A stretch of 64,000 bases of DNA from Reclinomonas americana ATCC 50394 (GCA_048213135.1 PS015010.1:868001-932000); one strand, 5' to 3'; numbered from the stretch's first letter, positions 25,628 through 34,860 are shown. Program-made: numbers and translations. Notes: generated from the letters alone by a model not told the origin.

Positions 25628-26866
25628 ATGCAGGAGAACGCCCAACAGCGGGACTGGACAGCAACAGAGCGGTGGTTATTCCGCTTCATCTTTTCGTGGG
25701 TGTTGATTTTTCTCTGTTCGTTCTCCTTTCCGCACCAGCTGGTACCTGATCCCGGAAAATGGCTTGCGCCGCTGTTTGAAAAAGTTGTGCGCTGGTTTGC
25801 TGATAATATACTTCACCTGCAACCGGGTTATACCACTGAACTGATTTCTGATTCCACCGGGTTGTACATTCACGCACTGCTGGTGCTGTTCTACGCATTG
25901 GTGATCACCATCGCTTGGTCGCTGGCCGATAGAAAAAGACGCAGCTATTACCAGTTGTATTATTGTTTTCATGTGTTTATCAGGTATTACCTGGCATTAC
26001 AGTTGTTGACGTATGGCTTTAGTAAACTGTTCCGCTGGCAGTTCTACCTGCCCGAGCCCAATACCCTGTTCACCAAAGTGGGGGATACTTATAAAGACCT
26101 GTTGTACTGGACCAGCATGGGCAGTTCGGGAGGTTACAGTATTTTCCTGGGCATTACCGAAGTGTTGGCAGCGCTGCTGTTACTGTGGCGGCGTACCAGC
26201 ATTGCCGGGGCTTTATTGTCGGTGGGCATTTGCATCAATATCGTGGCCGTGAATTTCGCTTTCGATGTTTCTGTGAAACTGTTTTCATTGGTGTTATTGT
26301 TACTGAGTGTGTTGCTGTTGTTGCCCGTTATTAGAACACTGTTCCGTTTTTTCTTCCTGCAGCAACAGGTACGTTTGCAGTTGCCGGCGTGGCCCATCAC
26401 CAGTGCAAAGCAACGATGGATGACATATGGCTTAAAAGTATTGCTCACTCTAACGCTGCTTGCCGATGCCCTGTACCCTTATATGAGCAGTGGTAATTAT
26501 AACGATGAAACCGCAGCCCGGCCATTGTTTCATGGCGCTTACCGGGTACAGGATACAGCTGCTGTTAATCCTTTTGCCTGGAAACGGGTATTCATTCACC
26601 GCCAGGGCTACCTGATCACAGAGAATGGGGAAGAGCAGATGAAAGATTATGAATTGAAATACGATACCTTTCAGCACCGGTTCCTGCTTAACGACTATGA
26701 ACAGCACAAAAATTATGTACTGTTGTATCGCGTTGCGGGCGACAGCACTTTATCCCTGGATGGCAGATGGGGAAGCGATTCGGTATCGGTCTTCTTAAGA
26801 CAGATTGATTTGTCAGCTTTGCCGTTGATGCAGCGGGAGTTTCACTGGACGATTGACAATTACTAA
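25628..26866 (+). CDS. DoxX-like integral membrane protein
   Basis: 412 residues. About seven hydrophobic helices lie in residues 15-235 and 265-285, including RYYLALQLLTYGFSKLFRWQF and a SIFLGITEVLAALLLLWRRT helix, the kind of pattern seen in DoxX-like proteins. The last 120 residues (from about 290) are soluble and beta-rich (YLITENGEEQMKDYELKY), probably outside the membrane. No catalytic residues identified. Codes alone on the plus strand between two leftward exported genes. Confidence 0.75.
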   Translation: MQENAQQRDWTATERWLFRFIFSWVLIFLCSFSFPHQLVPDPGKWLAPLFEKVVRWFADNILHLQPGYTTELISDSTGLYIHALLVLFYALVITIAWSLADRKRRSYYQLYYCFHVFIRYYLALQLLTYGFSKLFRWQFYLPEPNTLFTKVGDTYKDLLYWTSMGSSGGYSIFLGITEVLAALLLLWRRTSIAGALLSVGICINIVAVNFAFDVSVKLFSLVLLLLSVLLLLPVIRTLFRFFFLQQQVRLQLPAWPITSAKQRWMTYGLKVLLTLTLLADALYPYMSSGNYNDETAARPLFHGAYRVQDTAAVNPFAWKRVFIHRQGYLITENGEEQMKDYELKYDTFQHRFLLNDYEQHKNYVLLYRVAGDSTLSLDGRWGSDSVSVFLRQIDLSALPLMQREFHWTIDNY

Positions 26867-27701
26867 TTAGTAATTTGAATAACTGCCATGACCGCGAAGT
26901 GATCTGAAGGGTATTTTCCTTTGTAGCTGTCGGTGAGCACGCCCCATTTAACGGCGCGGAAGGGAGGGCTCACAAAAATATGGTCGATAATATCGGTACG
27001 GTTAAGGCTGCGACCATAATCATTGAAGGACCCGCCATTGGCATACGGATATTCCACCTGCGTGTACGTATCTTTTACGATTCCGGAATTGGCTACGAGT
27101 TGATAACACTCGGTTTCGTGGCCGCCATTCAGGTCCCCGGTAAAAATAACGGGGGCGGAGCCGGCAATGGTCTTTATTTTTTCAATAATGAGTTTGCTGC
27201 TTTCCACGCGGGCCACTTTACCCTGGTGATCGTAATGGGCATTGAATACATAGAATTTCTTTTTGTTTTTTTATCGCGGAGGTATACCCAGCTGCAGAGT
27301 CTTTTACAACAGGTGGCGTCCCAGCCCAATGTAGGCTGGTCGGGCGTTTGCGAGAGCCAGAAGTCACCGCTGTTCAGCAATTCAAAACGGTCTTTCTTAT
27401 ACAGGATGGCAGAGTGTTCGCCGCCGGTCTTTCCATCATCGCGGCCAACCCCATAGCGGGCATAGGCGGGAAGAGCAGTGGTAATATCATTCAGTTGGTT
27501 CTCCAGGGCTTCCTGTGTGCCAATGATGTCGAAGTCGTGAAAACGGATGAGGGCTACCAGGGGTACTTTTCGCTGTACCCACATATTACCAGAATCTGTT
27601 TTACTGTCGTACCGCAGGTTATAACTGCTCACTACCAGGTTTTGCGCCATTGCGGTGCCCGTACAAAGCAGCAGGGCCATCATCCATTTGATCTTGATCA
27701 T
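26863..27701 (-). pseudogene. endonuclease/exonuclease/phosphatase-family protein broken by a one-base frameshift
   Basis: A signal peptide (MIKIKWMMALLLCTGTAMAQ, ATG at 27701) is followed by an EEP domain: VVSSYNLRYD, GTQEALENQLND, then in another frame VIFTGDLNG, TDIIDHIFVS and YPSDHFAVMAV. The two frames join within T runs on the plus strand at 27260-27264 and 27266-27272; one missing base would restore RDKKTK into FYVFNAHYDHQGKVARVE. The restored length, about 280, is normal for a secreted EEP phosphodiesterase. All catalytic motifs are intact, so a sequencing error is plausible. Stop overlaps the DoxX-like gene end by 4 bp. Confidence 0.85.
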
Positions 27702-27788
27702 ATTTCCTGTTGGTTTAAAAAAGAAAGGATCGCTTTTCAACTTTATCAAAGTTACGAAGCGATCCTTTATTATGCTGAAGGTAACCGG

Positions 27789-28472
27789 TTAATAGCTGGG
27801 TATGCTGCCCGACCTGCTGCCGCCGGAATTATAGATGGTGATGTTGCCATCTTTATTGTCCTGTGCGCCGAGGAAGGAAATACGGTTCTCACTTCCGTTG
27901 TAAATACCTATACGTCCGCCTGCATTGGGTGTAGACAACCTGATCTGTTCCTTGTTGTTTTTTCCGCAGAGGGAGAAGTAGCCGCCACCGCCTTCAGTGA
28001 AGGTGATCCAGGCCAGTTTTTCACCATACTGATCGTTGATCTTCAGGTAACCGGAGTTGGCTGTAGTGCTGCCGGTTTCAAATATCTCTTTACGGTCGCC
28101 GTTAAAAAGCGCCATATAACCGCCACCATCGGTAGTGCGGGTCACTTTAAAGTTTACCTGTCCGTTGTTGTCGAACGTATTGATACCGCCGCCGCCGCCA
28201 TCGGAAGTGAAGAAGGATACCAGTTTTTTGCCGGAGGGGGTATAGCTGGTAAAGGCGCCGTTTCCATCCTCGGTAGACAAGTCAGCCAGCACATCGCCCC
28301 GGTTGTTCACTACCTGGAAACTCTTTGCCTGTATTTTGTCGGGAACTGCTGCTTTTTTCTCATTCGACATCAGTACAAAAGCCAGGCCCAGGCACAGCGT
28401 ACTTCCGAAGAGTATCCTGTAGGTACGTAAACTTTTTTCGAGTTTGCTGATGCGTTCATCTAAGGTTTGCAT
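27789..28472 (-). CDS. membrane-anchored glycine-rich beta-repeat protein
   Basis: 227 residues from the ATG at 28472. A short cytoplasmic helix (TLDERISKLEKSLRTY) precedes one transmembrane segment (about 20-36). The rest is built from six or seven imperfect units of about 22-25 residues with the pattern F-x-V-x-[ND]-x-x-G followed by GGGG or GNG turns (NNRGDVLADLS, DNNGQVNFKV, NDQYGEKLAWI). The pattern suggests a stacked beta structure outside the membrane. No enzymatic motif. Function unknown. Confidence 0.75.
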   Translation of the reverse strand: MQTLDERISKLEKSLRTYRILFGSTLCLGLAFVLMSNEKKAAVPDKIQAKSFQVVNNRGDVLADLSTEDGNGAFTSYTPSGKKLVSFFTSDGGGGGINTFDNNGQVNFKVTRTTDGGGYMALFNGDRKEIFETGSTTANSGYLKINDQYGEKLAWITFTEGGGGYFSLCGKNNKEQIRLSTPNAGGRIGIYNGSENRISFLGAQDNKDGNITIYNSGGSRSGSIPSY

Positions 28473-28748
28473 AAAAAATGGTTTAATGTTTAAGAGAGGT
28501 GGTTTGTACAACAAAAGAAATCAAAAAAAACCGTAAAAACCATAAGGGGAAGAAGGTATTTATCAGGAATGGGTTAAATCACCTCATTTTTAATTATCAG
28601 CTGCAAATGAATGGTTTATCCCGGATGGATAAGCGATCATGTAAAAATCAGCAAGCCGGCGCTTACCGCATGGGGTTTTATCATCGGGCTTAGCCGCTGA
28701 ACAAAAACGCCGGGAGCGTTGCTGTACTTTATTCTACTTTCGGCCTTT

Positions 28749-31181
28749 ATGAAAAGAATAGCCATTTTATTGATTGTCCTGTCCGGGTTACAGGCAGCGC
28801 TGAAAGCCCAGGGAACCGTTTCTTCACTTAACCTGTCTGTTGCGGATGATAAGGGAAAACCTGTTGAAGGTGCTACCATCAGCCTGTTCCGTTCGGGTGG
28901 TACGGTACTGGCGAAGACGGCCATCAGTGGGAATGCCGGTCTTGCTGTATTGGGCGGACTGGGTGCGGGTAAATATTATGTGCAGGTGAGCCATGCCGGT
29001 TTTGCCACTTATCGCAGTGGCGATTATACGTTGCCGTTACCATCCGCTGAAGCCATCAGGATCACCCTGGTGCCTGGCGCCGGAACCTTGCAGGGGATCA
29101 CGGTAACGGGTAAGAAACCGTTTGTTCAGCATGTAAAAGGAAAAGTGGTGGTCAACCCCGAAGCCTCGGTAACCAATACGGGTACCACGGTGCTGGAAGT
29201 GCTGGAAAAGTCGCCGGGTGTGCTGGTGGATAAGAATGGCGGCATCAGCCTGCAGGGTAAGTCGGGGGTGCTGGTGCTCATCGATGATAAACCTACCTAC
29301 CTGTCGGGAACAGAATTATCGAACCTGCTCAGCAGCATGAGTTCAACACAGGTAGAACAAATTGAACTGATGGCCAATCCGCCTGCCCGTTACGATGCCA
29401 GCGGCAATGCAGGTGTTATCAACATCAAAACCAAAAAGAATAAGCAAAAAGGCTTCAACGGTATACTTACACTCAGCGGCGGACAGGGTGTTTATTCGAA
29501 AAGCAATAACAGTCTTGTGCTCAATTACCGCCGGGGTAAATGGAACAGTTTCCTGAGCTACAGTATGAACTATAATAAATACTTCACTGATATTTATGCG
29601 TTGCGGAAATACTACGACGCCAATGGAAATGTCACTTCTATGCTCGATCAGCCTACTTATTATGCGGGCCGTGGTATCAACAATACGGTGCGGGCCGGGG
29701 TAGATTTTTATGCAGCAAAGAACACCACCATCGGTTTAACAGGCACCGGGGTGATCGTTAACCGCAAGGGTTGGGGAGAGGCGGATGCCACCTGGCTGAA
29801 TGCCGCCGGGGCCGTGGATTCCGCCATTGGCACCTACAGCACCAGCATGAACCGTTTTAAGAACGGGTCGCTGAACCTGAACCTGAAACAGGTGATTGGC
29901 AGCAAACAGGAATTGTCGGTGGATGTGGACTGGCTCAACTACGACATCAACAACAGCCAGGCGTTCAATAATAAACTGCTGGCGCCTGGTGGTTACCATG
30001 AGGCTTCTTCCGGCGATGTGCCTTCGGCCATACATATCATTTCCGGTAAAGCGGACCATGTGCTGAGATTGGGGAAGGAAGGCAAACTGGAATCGGGCTG
30101 GAAATCGTCGCACATCAGTACCGACAACCTGGCGGATTACCAGTTATACGATGGTATAACCTGGAGCCCCGATTACAACAAGAGCAATCACTTTTTATAT
30201 AAGGAGAACATTCACGCATTGTACAGCAGCATAGAACAGAAAATGGGGCGGTTCAGCATGCAGGCGGGATTGCGTTATGAGTACACCCAGTATGATGCCA
30301 ACCAACTGGGCAACACGGCCCGGAAGGATTCTTCTTTTTCCAGGGATTACAGCGGACTGTTTCCTTCGGGCTATGTAGCCTATATGCTGGATTCGTCCAA
30401 CACATTTACGCTCACTGCCGGGCGCCGCATCGACAGGCCTGCTTTTCAGAAGCTGAATCCTTTTGTGGTCATCATCAATAAATATACTTACCAAAGGGGC
30501 AACCCTTATTTTCTGCCGCAGTACAGCTGGAACCTGGAGCTGAGTCACCAGTATAAGCAATGGCTCACCAGCACGGTATCGTACAGCCTTATTAAAAATT
30601 ACTTTTCGCAGTTGTTCATTAATGAAGGAGGTGACATTCTTACGTATACCGAAGGTAATGTGGGCAAGATGTACAACCTGAGTGCATCCGTAGCCGTACA
30701 GGCGTCCCCGCTGAAATGGTGGTCGCTTACCGGCCAGGCCATTTTCAATTATAAAGAGTTGAAAGGGTACGATGGCAATACCAGTTACACTTCCACCATC
30801 AGCCAGTTCAATGTGAACATCAACAACCAGTTCAAATTCGCGAAAGTGTACACCGCGGAATTATCAGGTTTCTATACCGGCAGGGCCAGGAACGATCTGC
30901 AGGAAGTGCTGTACCCCACGGGGCAGGTGTCTGTGGGACTTTCCCGCCCGGTACTGAAAAAGAAAGGAACGCTCCGCGTGAGCATGCGTGATATTTTCTA
31001 TACCCAGGCCATGGAGGGACTTACCGACTTTGAAGGGGCTGAAGAATATTTTATACTGAAACGTGATACCCGTGTCTTCACCATCGGTTTTACCTATCGT
31101 TTTGGCAAGACCTTCAAAACATCGAGGCGGAATAACGGCGGGGCGGGAGATGAGATGCAGCGGGTGGGTAACGGCAATTAA
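28749..31181 (+). CDS. outer-membrane beta-barrel protein with N-terminal CarboxypepD_reg-like domain (TonB-dependent receptor fold)
   Basis: 810 residues from the ATG at 28749 (a more distal ATG at 28719 lacks a signal peptide). Signal peptide MKRIAILLIVLSGLQAALKAQ; a regulatory sandwich domain (about 25-105; GKPVEGATISLFRSGG); a plug-like region (about 125-220; VLEVLEKSPGVLVDKNGGISL, ARYDASGNAGVINIKT); then a long barrel ending in FTIGFTYRFGKTF. This is the OMP_b-brl_3 type, often involved in uptake or export across the outer membrane. A charged, Gly/Arg-rich tail follows the barrel. Overlaps the next gene's stop by 4 bp. Confidence 0.9.
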   Translation: MKRIAILLIVLSGLQAALKAQGTVSSLNLSVADDKGKPVEGATISLFRSGGTVLAKTAISGNAGLAVLGGLGAGKYYVQVSHAGFATYRSGDYTLPLPSAEAIRITLVPGAGTLQGITVTGKKPFVQHVKGKVVVNPEASVTNTGTTVLEVLEKSPGVLVDKNGGISLQGKSGVLVLIDDKPTYLSGTELSNLLSSMSSTQVEQIELMANPPARYDASGNAGVINIKTKKNKQKGFNGILTLSGGQGVYSKSNNSLVLNYRRGKWNSFLSYSMNYNKYFTDIYALRKYYDANGNVTSMLDQPTYYAGRGINNTVRAGVDFYAAKNTTIGLTGTGVIVNRKGWGEADATWLNAAGAVDSAIGTYSTSMNRFKNGSLNLNLKQVIGSKQELSVDVDWLNYDINNSQAFNNKLLAPGGYHEASSGDVPSAIHIISGKADHVLRLGKEGKLESGWKSSHISTDNLADYQLYDGITWSPDYNKSNHFLYKENIHALYSSIEQKMGRFSMQAGLRYEYTQYDANQLGNTARKDSSFSRDYSGLFPSGYVAYMLDSSNTFTLTAGRRIDRPAFQKLNPFVVIINKYTYQRGNPYFLPQYSWNLELSHQYKQWLTSTVSYSLIKNYFSQLFINEGGDILTYTEGNVGKMYNLSASVAVQASPLKWWSLTGQAIFNYKELKGYDGNTSYTSTISQFNVNINNQFKFAKVYTAELSGFYTGRARNDLQEVLYPTGQVSVGLSRPVLKKKGTLRVSMRDIFYTQAMEGLTDFEGAEEYFILKRDTRVFTIGFTYRFGKTFKTSRRNNGGAGDEMQRVGNGN

Positions 31182-31537
31182 GCGTTGTTCCTTTTCATAA
31201 CAATCCAGGTCCACAATGCCCCGCCCACGTCTATACAACCAAACAGGATCAATTTTACATTGGCCCAGCCTGCGAGTATGAACACCAAGAACCAGAACAT
31301 CACCAGCAGCCGCGAAACGATGGTGGCCATAAGGAATTTGGGGGAGTTGGTCTGCGACGCGTAGATATAATACAATGCTTTGTTAAACACGAGTACGCCT
31401 GCTACACGAAGCCACACTTCTTTGGTTTCTTCCAGTCCGAAAAGCAGCAGCAGCAGGTTCGGCATAAGAATGAGCACCAACCCCAGTATAATGAGGTAAT
31501 AACCAAAATAGAAAACAGTCTTGGATGCAGCAGTCAT
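31178..31537 (-). CDS. small four-helix membrane protein
   Basis: 119 residues from the ATG at 31537. Four hydrophobic helices (about 7-30, 42-55, 65-85, 90-110) separated by short polar loops, ending MKRNNA. Resembles small uncharacterised Bacteroidota membrane proteins; no known motif. Convergent with the beta-barrel gene. Confidence 0.65.
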   Translation of the reverse strand: MTAASKTVFYFGYYLIILGLVLILMPNLLLLLFGLEETKEVWLRVAGVLVFNKALYYIYASQTNSPKFLMATIVSRLLVMFWFLVFILAGWANVKLILFGCIDVGGALWTWIVMKRNNA

Positions 31538-31632
31538 GGTAACGGGGGGAATGTTTAATAGAATAGCCTTTAAATATAAATAAACTTTAAACAAGCTGCA
31601 AGTTTTAATTCTGCGTTGTATCAGCTTTTTTG

Positions 31633-31730
31633 TCATTCCAACGAGAGAGCCTGTCCCGATGAGGAACGATATCGGGAAGGAATCTATTTCTTTTGGTGAG
31701 AGATACCTTGTTACCTCGGTATGACGCAGT
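31633..31730. repeat. dispersed palindromic intergenic repeat
   Basis: Imperfect terminal inverted repeats (TGTCATTCCAACGAG at the left, CTCGGTATGACG at the right) surround a core at 31654-31684 that matches 6515-6545 in reverse. Noncoding; an open frame across it is not credible. Confidence 0.6.
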
Positions 31731-31783
31731 GAATGGATTCAAACTGGTGCATTACCAGAAATTGCCGGTTTTGTATTACATGT

Positions 31784-31791
31784 TACATTTG
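31784..31791 (+). promoter_or_regulatory. candidate -7 box (TACATTTG) directly before a start codon
   Basis: Exact TAnnTTTG match ending 4 bases before the ATG at 31796, implying a leaderless transcript or a start further downstream (ATG at 31808). Confidence 0.4.
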
Positions 31792-31795
31792 TATT

Positions 31796-32557
31796 ATGAA
31801 CTGGGGTATGTATTTCTTTTTTATCAGGGCCATTGGCAGCCGTTACTTTGTACTGGCGCTGCTGGCTACCCTTATCTTTTATATTTTATTCAGGAAAAAA
31901 TGGCAGTTCAGGAAAATACAGAAAAGCTTTCCCCAAACAAAAGATTACCTGCGTGAGGCCGGGTTTTCTGCCGTTACCATCTTCATCTTCGGAGTGGTGG
32001 TATACATCATGCACATTTACCCGCCCGTGGCAAGCCGCACCTTGCAGTATAAAAATATTGCTGAGTACGGATGGGTATGGTACTTCGCGGCCTATCCTGT
32101 GATGCTGGTTGTACACGATGCCTACTTTTACTGGACACACCGCCTGATGCATCATCCCCGCATCTTCAAATACTTTCACCTGGTACACCATCGCAGCACC
32201 AACCCTTCTCCCTGGGCCGCTTATGCCTTCCACCCGCTGGAAGCTATAGTGGAAGCGGGTATATTGCCGGTGTTCTTATTCACGATGCCATTGCATATAA
32301 CGCATGTGGGCTTCTTCTTCCTGTTCATGATCGTTTACAATGTATATGGTCACCTGGGTTACGAGTTGTACCCACGCGGATTCAACCGCAGTTTTATTGG
32401 CAAATGGATCAATACTTCCATCAATCATAACCTGCATCACCAGTATTTCAAAGGCAATTACGGTTTGTATTTCCTGTGGTGGGACCGCTGGATGGGCACC
32501 ATCCGCGGCGATTACGACCAGCGTTTTGAAGAGGTAAAGACAAGGGTAAAAGAATAA
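31796..32557 (+). CDS. sterol desaturase / fatty acid hydroxylase-family membrane protein
   Basis: 253 residues from the ATG at 31796; the longer frame starting at 31733 runs through a repeat and is rejected. Membrane-embedded di-iron oxygenase family. Histidine boxes visible: HDAYFYWTHRLMHH (about 115-128), FHLVHHRS (about 134-141) and NHNLHHQYF near the C-terminus (about 215-223). Four hydrophobic helices surround them. Substrate unknown; lipid hydroxylation or desaturation is the usual role. The next gene starts 22 bp later. Confidence 0.9.
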   Translation: MNWGMYFFFIRAIGSRYFVLALLATLIFYILFRKKWQFRKIQKSFPQTKDYLREAGFSAVTIFIFGVVVYIMHIYPPVASRTLQYKNIAEYGWVWYFAAYPVMLVVHDAYFYWTHRLMHHPRIFKYFHLVHHRSTNPSPWAAYAFHPLEAIVEAGILPVFLFTMPLHITHVGFFFLFMIVYNVYGHLGYELYPRGFNRSFIGKWINTSINHNLHHQYFKGNYGLYFLWWDRWMGTIRGDYDQRFEEVKTRVKE

Positions 32558-32579
32558 CGCTGTAATAAATAATTTCAGA

Positions 32580-33389
32580 ATGGCTTTGTATTTCGCTTCG
32601 CTGAATTCGGGCAGTAACGGCAACTGTTATTATGTGGGTAATGATACCGATGCGGTATTGGTGGATGCCGGTATATCCTGCCGCGAAACCGAACGGAGGA
32701 TGCGGGGGCTGGGGCTGTCTATGGAAAAGGTGAAAGCGATCGTGATCTCGCACGAACATGGCGATCATATACGGGGCGTAGCCGTACTGTCGAAACGCTA
32801 CCAGTTGCCGGTATACATGACACAAAAAACCTGGAGCAGCGGCGTTACCGGTATGCTGCAGGACGGACTGCAATCGTTTACGGCGCACGAACCCATCAGC
32901 ATCGGTTCACTTTCCGTGATCCCTTTTCCCAAATGGCACGACGCCAACGACCCGCACAGTTTTGTGGTGGAACATGATGGTATCCGTATTGGTGTATTTA
33001 CCGATATAGGCGCACCCTGCGAACATGTGATCCGTTATTTCTCTGAATGCCACGCTGCCTTCCTGGAAGCCAATTATGATGAGGATATGCTTGAGAAAGG
33101 CAGGTATCCCGTGCACCTTAAGAACCGGATCCGCGGAAAGCAGGGCCACTTGTCCAATGCGCAGGCGCTGGAACTCTTCAACAAACACCGGCCTTCCTTT
33201 ATGACGCATGTGCTGTTATCGCATTTGTCCCGCGACAACAATAATCCGCAGTTGGTGAGGGAACTGTTCAGTCTTTACGCAGGAAAAACGCTGGTAACCG
33301 TAGCCTCCCGGGATGAACATTCTGAACTGTATTGTATCGGCGACGATGCCGTGAGGAGGGTGAAAGTGGAGCAGGGCAGTCTTTTTTAA
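32580..33389 (+). CDS. MBL-fold metal-dependent hydrolase (YycJ/WalJ-like)
   Basis: 269 residues. Begins LYFASLNSGSNGNCYYVG, typical of the YycJ/VicX subgroup. The metal motif HEHGDH sits at about 59-64; further ligands appear as HVLLSHLSRDNNNP and a Asp in GVFTDIGAPCEH. Members are 5' exonucleases or related phosphodiesterases involved in cell-wall and DNA repair responses. Cytoplasmic. Co-directional with the desaturase gene, 22 bp apart, perhaps one transcript. Confidence 0.9.
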   Translation: MALYFASLNSGSNGNCYYVGNDTDAVLVDAGISCRETERRMRGLGLSMEKVKAIVISHEHGDHIRGVAVLSKRYQLPVYMTQKTWSSGVTGMLQDGLQSFTAHEPISIGSLSVIPFPKWHDANDPHSFVVEHDGIRIGVFTDIGAPCEHVIRYFSECHAAFLEANYDEDMLEKGRYPVHLKNRIRGKQGHLSNAQALELFNKHRPSFMTHVLLSHLSRDNNNPQLVRELFSLYAGKTLVTVASRDEHSELYCIGDDAVRRVKVEQGSLF

Positions 33390-33437
33390 TTACGAATTTT
33401 ATCCTGAGCGAAGCGAAGGATCTCATTCACAGCGAAG
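33388..33437 (-). repeat. dispersed intergenic repeat, reverse copy
   Basis: Reverse complement of 17051-17100 with one or two changes; lies between the convergent MBL and DUF3037 genes. The following bases to about 33500 hold a related periodic ATGTG/ATTTG run. Confidence 0.7.
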
Positions 33438-33507
33438 CGAAGGATGAGATCTCAATTTTCACATCTGCACATCTTCAGATTTTCAAATTCCCGCATCCGC
33501 ACATCAA

Positions 33508-33903
33508 TCAAAGTACCAACTGCTGAAAAAGCCTTTCCAGCATTTCTTCCGGGTTGTCGCAAAAGCCGGGGTGTACCTTCGACGTTTGCAGGATGGTGCT
33601 GCGGGTAGCGCTCAGCCAGCGAAAGCGGGAAGCCTTATCCATTTCGGCAATGGGACCGGCATAGGCTTCGCCCCGGGCGATCTTTTCAAAACCAGCCAGG
33701 TAAGTTTTGAATTCATCTACAGGCAGGTCATCTTTAAAAAAGCATAGTCTTTTTTCATCCAGGTGATAGCGGGTATCCAGGAAATCGAGGCTCTTGCAAA
33801 AGAGAATGATGCCCACATTGAAGAATTCCTCCCTTTCCACCCGGGGTACAAAGCGGATGACCGCATACTCAAATAAGGGACTGTTGGGCATGTTGGGCTG
33901 CAT
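33508..33903 (-). CDS. DUF3037-domain protein
   Basis: 131 residues. The family is recognised from FEYAVIRFVPRVEREEFFNVGIILF (about 10-34), DLPVDEFKTYL and RFRWLSATRSTILQTSKVHPGF, and ends LERLFQQLVL. Function unknown. Its start lies inside the HipA-like gene (35 bp overlap), so the two are translated together. DUF3037 with a HipA-like kinase is a repeated gene pair, suggesting the proteins act together. Confidence 0.88.
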   Translation of the reverse strand: MQPNMPNSPLFEYAVIRFVPRVEREEFFNVGIILFCKSLDFLDTRYHLDEKRLCFFKDDLPVDEFKTYLAGFEKIARGEAYAGPIAEMDKASRFRWLSATRSTILQTSKVHPGFCDNPEEMLERLFQQLVL

Positions 33904-34660
33904 TTACAAAGATGTGAGAATTGTATAAACGTTCGGTCAGGAAGCGCAGGTAAGCATTGCGGTGTTCTTCCACAGTAGAGAAATAGTTATCTATGGATAA
34001 CCATTCATCGGGTATCTGCCCGGTGATATGACGGAGAATACCTTCTGTGAGCATGGGTTTGCAAACGTCGTCGGCAATATCAAGCGCTACAGCCTGCGGC
34101 AGCAGCACATGATCCTTTACGAGTGTGAAGGGGCGGAGGATCTGGTCCTGCCAGCCTTCCCAGTTGTGATGAAAGTACAGGCAGGCGCCATGGTCGATGA
34201 GCCAGAGTTCTTTGTTCCACCAGAGCATATTGGTATTGCGGGCCGTCCGGTCCATGTTCATGAGGAAGCAGTCCATCCAAACAATGGCCGATGCCAGTGC
34301 CGGGTTGACGGTGGTTACCGCCGGGTCGAATGTAATGGAACCGGAAAGGTAGTGGAGTCCCAGGTTGAGTCCGGCGCTGGCTTTGAGCAGGTCCTGTATC
34401 TCTTCATCGGGTTCTGTGCGGCCGAAGGCGGGATCCAGCTCGGCAAAAACGATCTCCGGAACCTTCAGTCCGAGGGCACGGGCCACCTCGCCACCAATAA
34501 GCTCCGCGATAAGGGCCCTGATGCCCTGGCCAGCTCCGCGGAATTTGAGTACATATAAGAAGTCGTCGCTGGCCTCCACGATCGCAGGCAGGGAGCCGCC
34601 TTCGCGAAGGGGCGTTACATACCGGCTGACGGTGACGGTGCGCAGGGGATGATAGATCAT
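33869..34660 (-). CDS. HipA-like kinase
   Basis: 263 residues. Kinase-like fold: a lysine in FLYVLKFRG (about 32-40), catalytic stretch DCFLMNMDRTARNTNMLWW (about 127-145) with the Asp-Arg and Asn expected for the loop, and LWLIDHGACLYFHH (about 148-161), the metal-binding Asp equivalent to DFG. Shorter than classical HipA (about 440) and lacking its N-terminal subdomain. HipA kinases phosphorylate a tRNA synthetase; whether this shorter branch does so is unknown. Start is followed by DUF3037 downstream. Confidence 0.85.
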   Translation of the reverse strand: MIYHPLRTVTVSRYVTPLREGGSLPAIVEASDDFLYVLKFRGAGQGIRALIAELIGGEVARALGLKVPEIVFAELDPAFGRTEPDEEIQDLLKASAGLNLGLHYLSGSITFDPAVTTVNPALASAIVWMDCFLMNMDRTARNTNMLWWNKELWLIDHGACLYFHHNWEGWQDQILRPFTLVKDHVLLPQAVALDIADDVCKPMLTEGILRHITGQIPDEWLSIDNYFSTVEEHRNAYLRFLTERLYNSHIFVNAAQHAQQSLI

Positions 34661-34740
34661 GGCGTGAAATTACGAATTACTAATTATGAATCAGGAATGC
34701 CTCCACGCGGCCGATCGGTCCTTCATTCTCTTCCTGTTCT

Positions 34741-34860
34741 ATTGGGACATTTATGGGTATCTCAAAATGTTGATCATGTCCCATCGGGGCATCTGGTCGG
34801 TAGACGATGGAGGAGCATATTGACGATGCGTGATGTCCCATAGGGACATTTGGTGGGTTG
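34741..34860. repeat. short palindromic repeats (ATGTCCC-ATA-GGGACAT type) in a 410-bp gene-free region
   Basis: Perfect palindrome ATGTCCC (34833-34839), ATA, GGGACAT (34843-34849), followed by TTGGTGGGTTG. A related copy lies at 34771-34803 (ATGTCCCATCGGGGCATCTG) and a half copy at 34741-34757. The rest of 34661-35071 holds only the smc promoter and AT-rich sequence. Confidence 0.6.

Noticed and set aside
31693-31956. 87-residue ORF in another frame of the desaturase gene
   Set aside because: Shadow of the real gene, which has clear histidine boxes.
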